Source: Lachnospiraceae bacterium
GTDB taxonomy: Bacteria > Bacillota > Clostridia > Lachnospirales > Lachnospiraceae
NCBI GenBank assembly: GCA_017517305.1
Contig: JAFWZV010000003.1
Coordinates: 1-64,000, forward strand
DNA length: 64,000 nt
Direction: 5' to 3'
The position numbers and the translations under genes are program-made. This document shows, in pieces, positions 62,192 through 64,000 of this stretch (positions within the stretch are counted from its first letter, which is position 1; every line of letters starts with the position of its first letter). The notes under the pieces were generated by a model. The model worked only from the letters and a program-made list of their open reading frames with translations, made no database searches and was not told where the DNA came from.

Positions 62192-63034
62192 ATGACAGTT
62201 GGAATAGTTGGATTAGGTCTTATCGGTGGTTCCTTTGCTAAGGCCTACAGTGAGAATGATGAACATAGAGTTTACGCCTATGATATAAATGAGCAGGTTA
62301 TGAGGGATGCTTATAATATGAAGATTGCAGAAGGAGAGCTTAATAAGGCAACTATAGGTAGCTGCGACCTTATCCTTCTCGCCCTATACCCACAGGCATC
62401 AGTGGATTACCTTAAGAACAACGCTATGCATATATCACCTAATACGGTAGTCATTGATTGTTGTGGTGTTAAAGAGTTTGTATGCAAGGAATGTTTCCCT
62501 ATAGCTAAGGAATATGGCTTTACCTTCGTGGGAGGACACCCTATGGCAGGTCGTCATTTCTCCGGACTAGAATACAGTACGAAAACTATGTACAATGGTG
62601 CATCTATGGTTTTAGTTCCAGAGGATTTATCAGACGAAACCACTATAGAAAAAGCCAAAAAGCTTCTCTCCCCTATAAAGTTTGGGAAATTTACAATCTG
62701 TGATGCAAGAAGACATGATGAGATGATTGCATTTACCTCACAGATGGCCCACGTAGTATCAAATGCTTATGTAAAAAGTCCTACGGCTAAAAATCACGAC
62801 GGTTTTTCCGCAGGAAGCTACAAGGACTTAACTAGAGTTGCCTGGTTAAATGAAACTATGTGGACAGAGCTTTTCCTAGAGAATAAGGAATGTTTATTAG
62901 AAGAGCTCACTTATTTTATTAACTCCCTCTCTGAGTATAAGAAAGCTATGGAAAATAATGATGCAGACACACTAAAAAAGCTTCTTGCTGATGGAAAAAA
63001 ATGCAAAGAAGAAATAGATGGTTTAACAGAATAA
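62192..63034 (+). CDS. tyrA: Prephenate dehydrogenase
   Basis: The 280-aa enzyme makes 4-hydroxyphenylpyruvate for tyrosine. It has the NAD motif VGIVGLGLIGGSFAKAY at the start, CDLILLALYP, VIDCCGVKEFV, GGHPMAGRHFSGL and QMAHVVSNAYV. The start is the ATG at 62192, 7 bases after GAAGGAA; an ATG 8 codons upstream overlaps that site. It lacks the C-terminal ACT domain of some relatives. Confidence 0.92.
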   Translation: MTVGIVGLGLIGGSFAKAYSENDEHRVYAYDINEQVMRDAYNMKIAEGELNKATIGSCDLILLALYPQASVDYLKNNAMHISPNTVVIDCCGVKEFVCKECFPIAKEYGFTFVGGHPMAGRHFSGLEYSTKTMYNGASMVLVPEDLSDETTIEKAKKLLSPIKFGKFTICDARRHDEMIAFTSQMAHVVSNAYVKSPTAKNHDGFSAGSYKDLTRVAWLNETMWTELFLENKECLLEELTYFINSLSEYKKAMENNDADTLKKLLADGKKCKEEIDGLTE

Positions 63035-63045
63035 CATATATAAAA

Positions 63046-63090
63046 AAGACGCTATATAATCCAACCATAAGGTCAACTATATAGCGTCTT
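63046..63090. terminator. Terminator shared by tyrA and the flagellin gene
   Basis: AAGACGCTATATA pairs perfectly with TATATAGCGTCTT around a 19-nt loop, preceded by AAAA and followed by ATTATATTT, so it can work on both strands between the convergent genes. Confidence 0.8.
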
Positions 63091-63104
63091 ATTATATTTC
63101 TTTA

Positions 63105-64000
63105 CTACGGAAGTAGCTGCAATACATTTTCAGGCTGACTATTTGCATTTGTAAGCATTGCCTGAGCTGCCTGTTGCAGTATACTAATCTTAGAATGCTC
63201 CATAATCTCATAAGCCATATCGGTATCTCTAATTTGGCTTTCTGCTGCCTGAAGATTCTCTGCGTAATTCTCATTACTATTTAATGTAAACTCCATTCGA
63301 TTGGTGTAGGCTCCGAATAAGCTTCTTTGATCAGATACGAACTTTACAGCATCTCTAATACTGTTCATTGCTTTCTCTGAATCTTTTCTTGTAAGTACAT
63401 TTGTATTCTCTAGACCTAACTCCTTTAATCTAAATACATCATACTTAATGTGAAAACATTCATCCTTTTGGGCACCTGTCTGAATTCCCAAGTCTCTCCA
63501 AACCTTGTATATAGGAACATCTATTTGATGGTTGTTAACAGAACCATAATAGCCACTGGTAGTTCTACTTATTGATGGACCATAAATATTAGAATTGTCT
63601 ATATCTAACACTGTATTATCATTTAATGCTGTCTTAATTCGTTGCATTAATGATTCTTCGTCATCACTATCGTAAACAGAAATATTCATAGTAAGCGTAC
63701 CAACATAATCAGTAGTAGTTACTCCATATGTATATGGCGTATCCGCTTCTAAATGATAATAACACCTTATACTTATCTCCATTTGAGTCAGTTCTATATT
63801 CCCACCACTGATTTTCGTCCTCAGGTCCCCAATCATTGGCCTGATACCTCATATCTGTAGCAGTCGCATTAACTGTGCCTATATTTTTCATGTTAAACTT
63901 TATTACCCAACTATTATCTTCCGCTACATCATTATAAGATGGTCTATCTGCAATATTTGGGGTTCCTGCAACAGCTCCAGTCTCAATCCAAGTAGTGTCA
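63105..64000 (-). pseudogene. Flagellin, C-terminal part, with an apparent +1 frameshift; 5' end outside window
   Basis: The C-terminal 230 residues are a flagellin D1/D0 end: NRMEFTLNSNENYAENLQ, AESQIRDTDMAYEIMEHSK and AQAMLTNANSQPENVLQLL. That frame is open only up to about 63770. Upstream, a different frame reads on to the window edge without stops as a plausible flagellin variable domain (DTTWIETGAVAGTPN to TDSNGDKYK). The two join near 63757-63770, where dropping one A in TATAAGG would restore a continuous frame. It is either a real frameshift or a sequencing error. If intact, the protein is a flagellin with an enlarged central domain. Confidence 0.75.

Overview
The window looks like chromosome of a low-GC, motile, probably spore-forming member of the Clostridia, most likely Lachnospiraceae. 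Spore genes (spoIIR, a gerAA gene with a gerAB-like partner, a SPOCS-LysM protein, a pdaA-type deacetylase), a flagellin C-terminus at the right edge, an extended Firmicutes-type SRP RNA and a probable Re-citrate synthase all point this way. AGGAGG-type ribosome binding sites and intrinsic terminators are abundant. No tRNA, rRNA, CRISPR array or transposase was found.

Region 1 (1-5,500) is the end of a mobilizable or plasmid-like element. It holds a MobA/MobL relaxase with an inverted-repeat-rich, oriT-like upstream region, and an operon parB-like / tnpV / parM-like / parR-like. The element abuts the 3' end of rlmCD. Region 2 (5,500-18,400) carries rlmCD, a phosphodiesterase, rdgB, an anchored papain-type protease, a THUMP RNA methyltransferase, a rhodanese, an Asn-rich microprotein, a zinc-ribbon membrane protein pair, pgi, a PdaA-like deacetylase, a TSCPD protein and murG. 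Region 3 (18,469-26,340) is one long minus-strand surface-glycan operon: GT2, class V aminotransferase, LicC-like nucleotidyltransferase, two LicD proteins, a Wzx flippase, an IspD/TarI-like cytidylyltransferase and an NAD-dependent epimerase. It appears built to make a CDP-activated small group and move it onto a glycan.

Region 4 (26,451-43,730) is housekeeping: an HD hydrolase, SRP RNA (ffs), tadA, tatD, rsmA, a short soluble chemoreceptor, an aminotransferase, polyisoprenoid-type glycosyltransferase genes, malQ, plsC, a CPBP protease, murI and ddl. Region 5 (43,840-64,000) mixes sporulation/germination genes (spoIIR, a GerAB-GerAC fusion, gerAA, SPOCS-LysM, a YwmB-like protein) with ispE, Re-citrate synthase and its divergent LysR regulator, pyridoxal kinase and its divergent MocR/PdxR regulator, a TSUP permease, a dicarboxylate symporter, tyrA and an apparently frameshifted flagellin.

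The most unusual item is a dispersed structured element present in three full copies (13,425-13,548; 18,231-18,390; 52,757-52,902) and one inverted partial copy (18,412-18,427). The copies share an invariant core (an identical GCTGAC/GTCAGC hairpin with its 10-nt loop, and GGCCG/CGGCC-type clamps), while an inner helix and the long outer arm have entirely different sequences in each copy yet remain base-paired. That covariation suggests selection on RNA structure. I do not recognise it as a described family.
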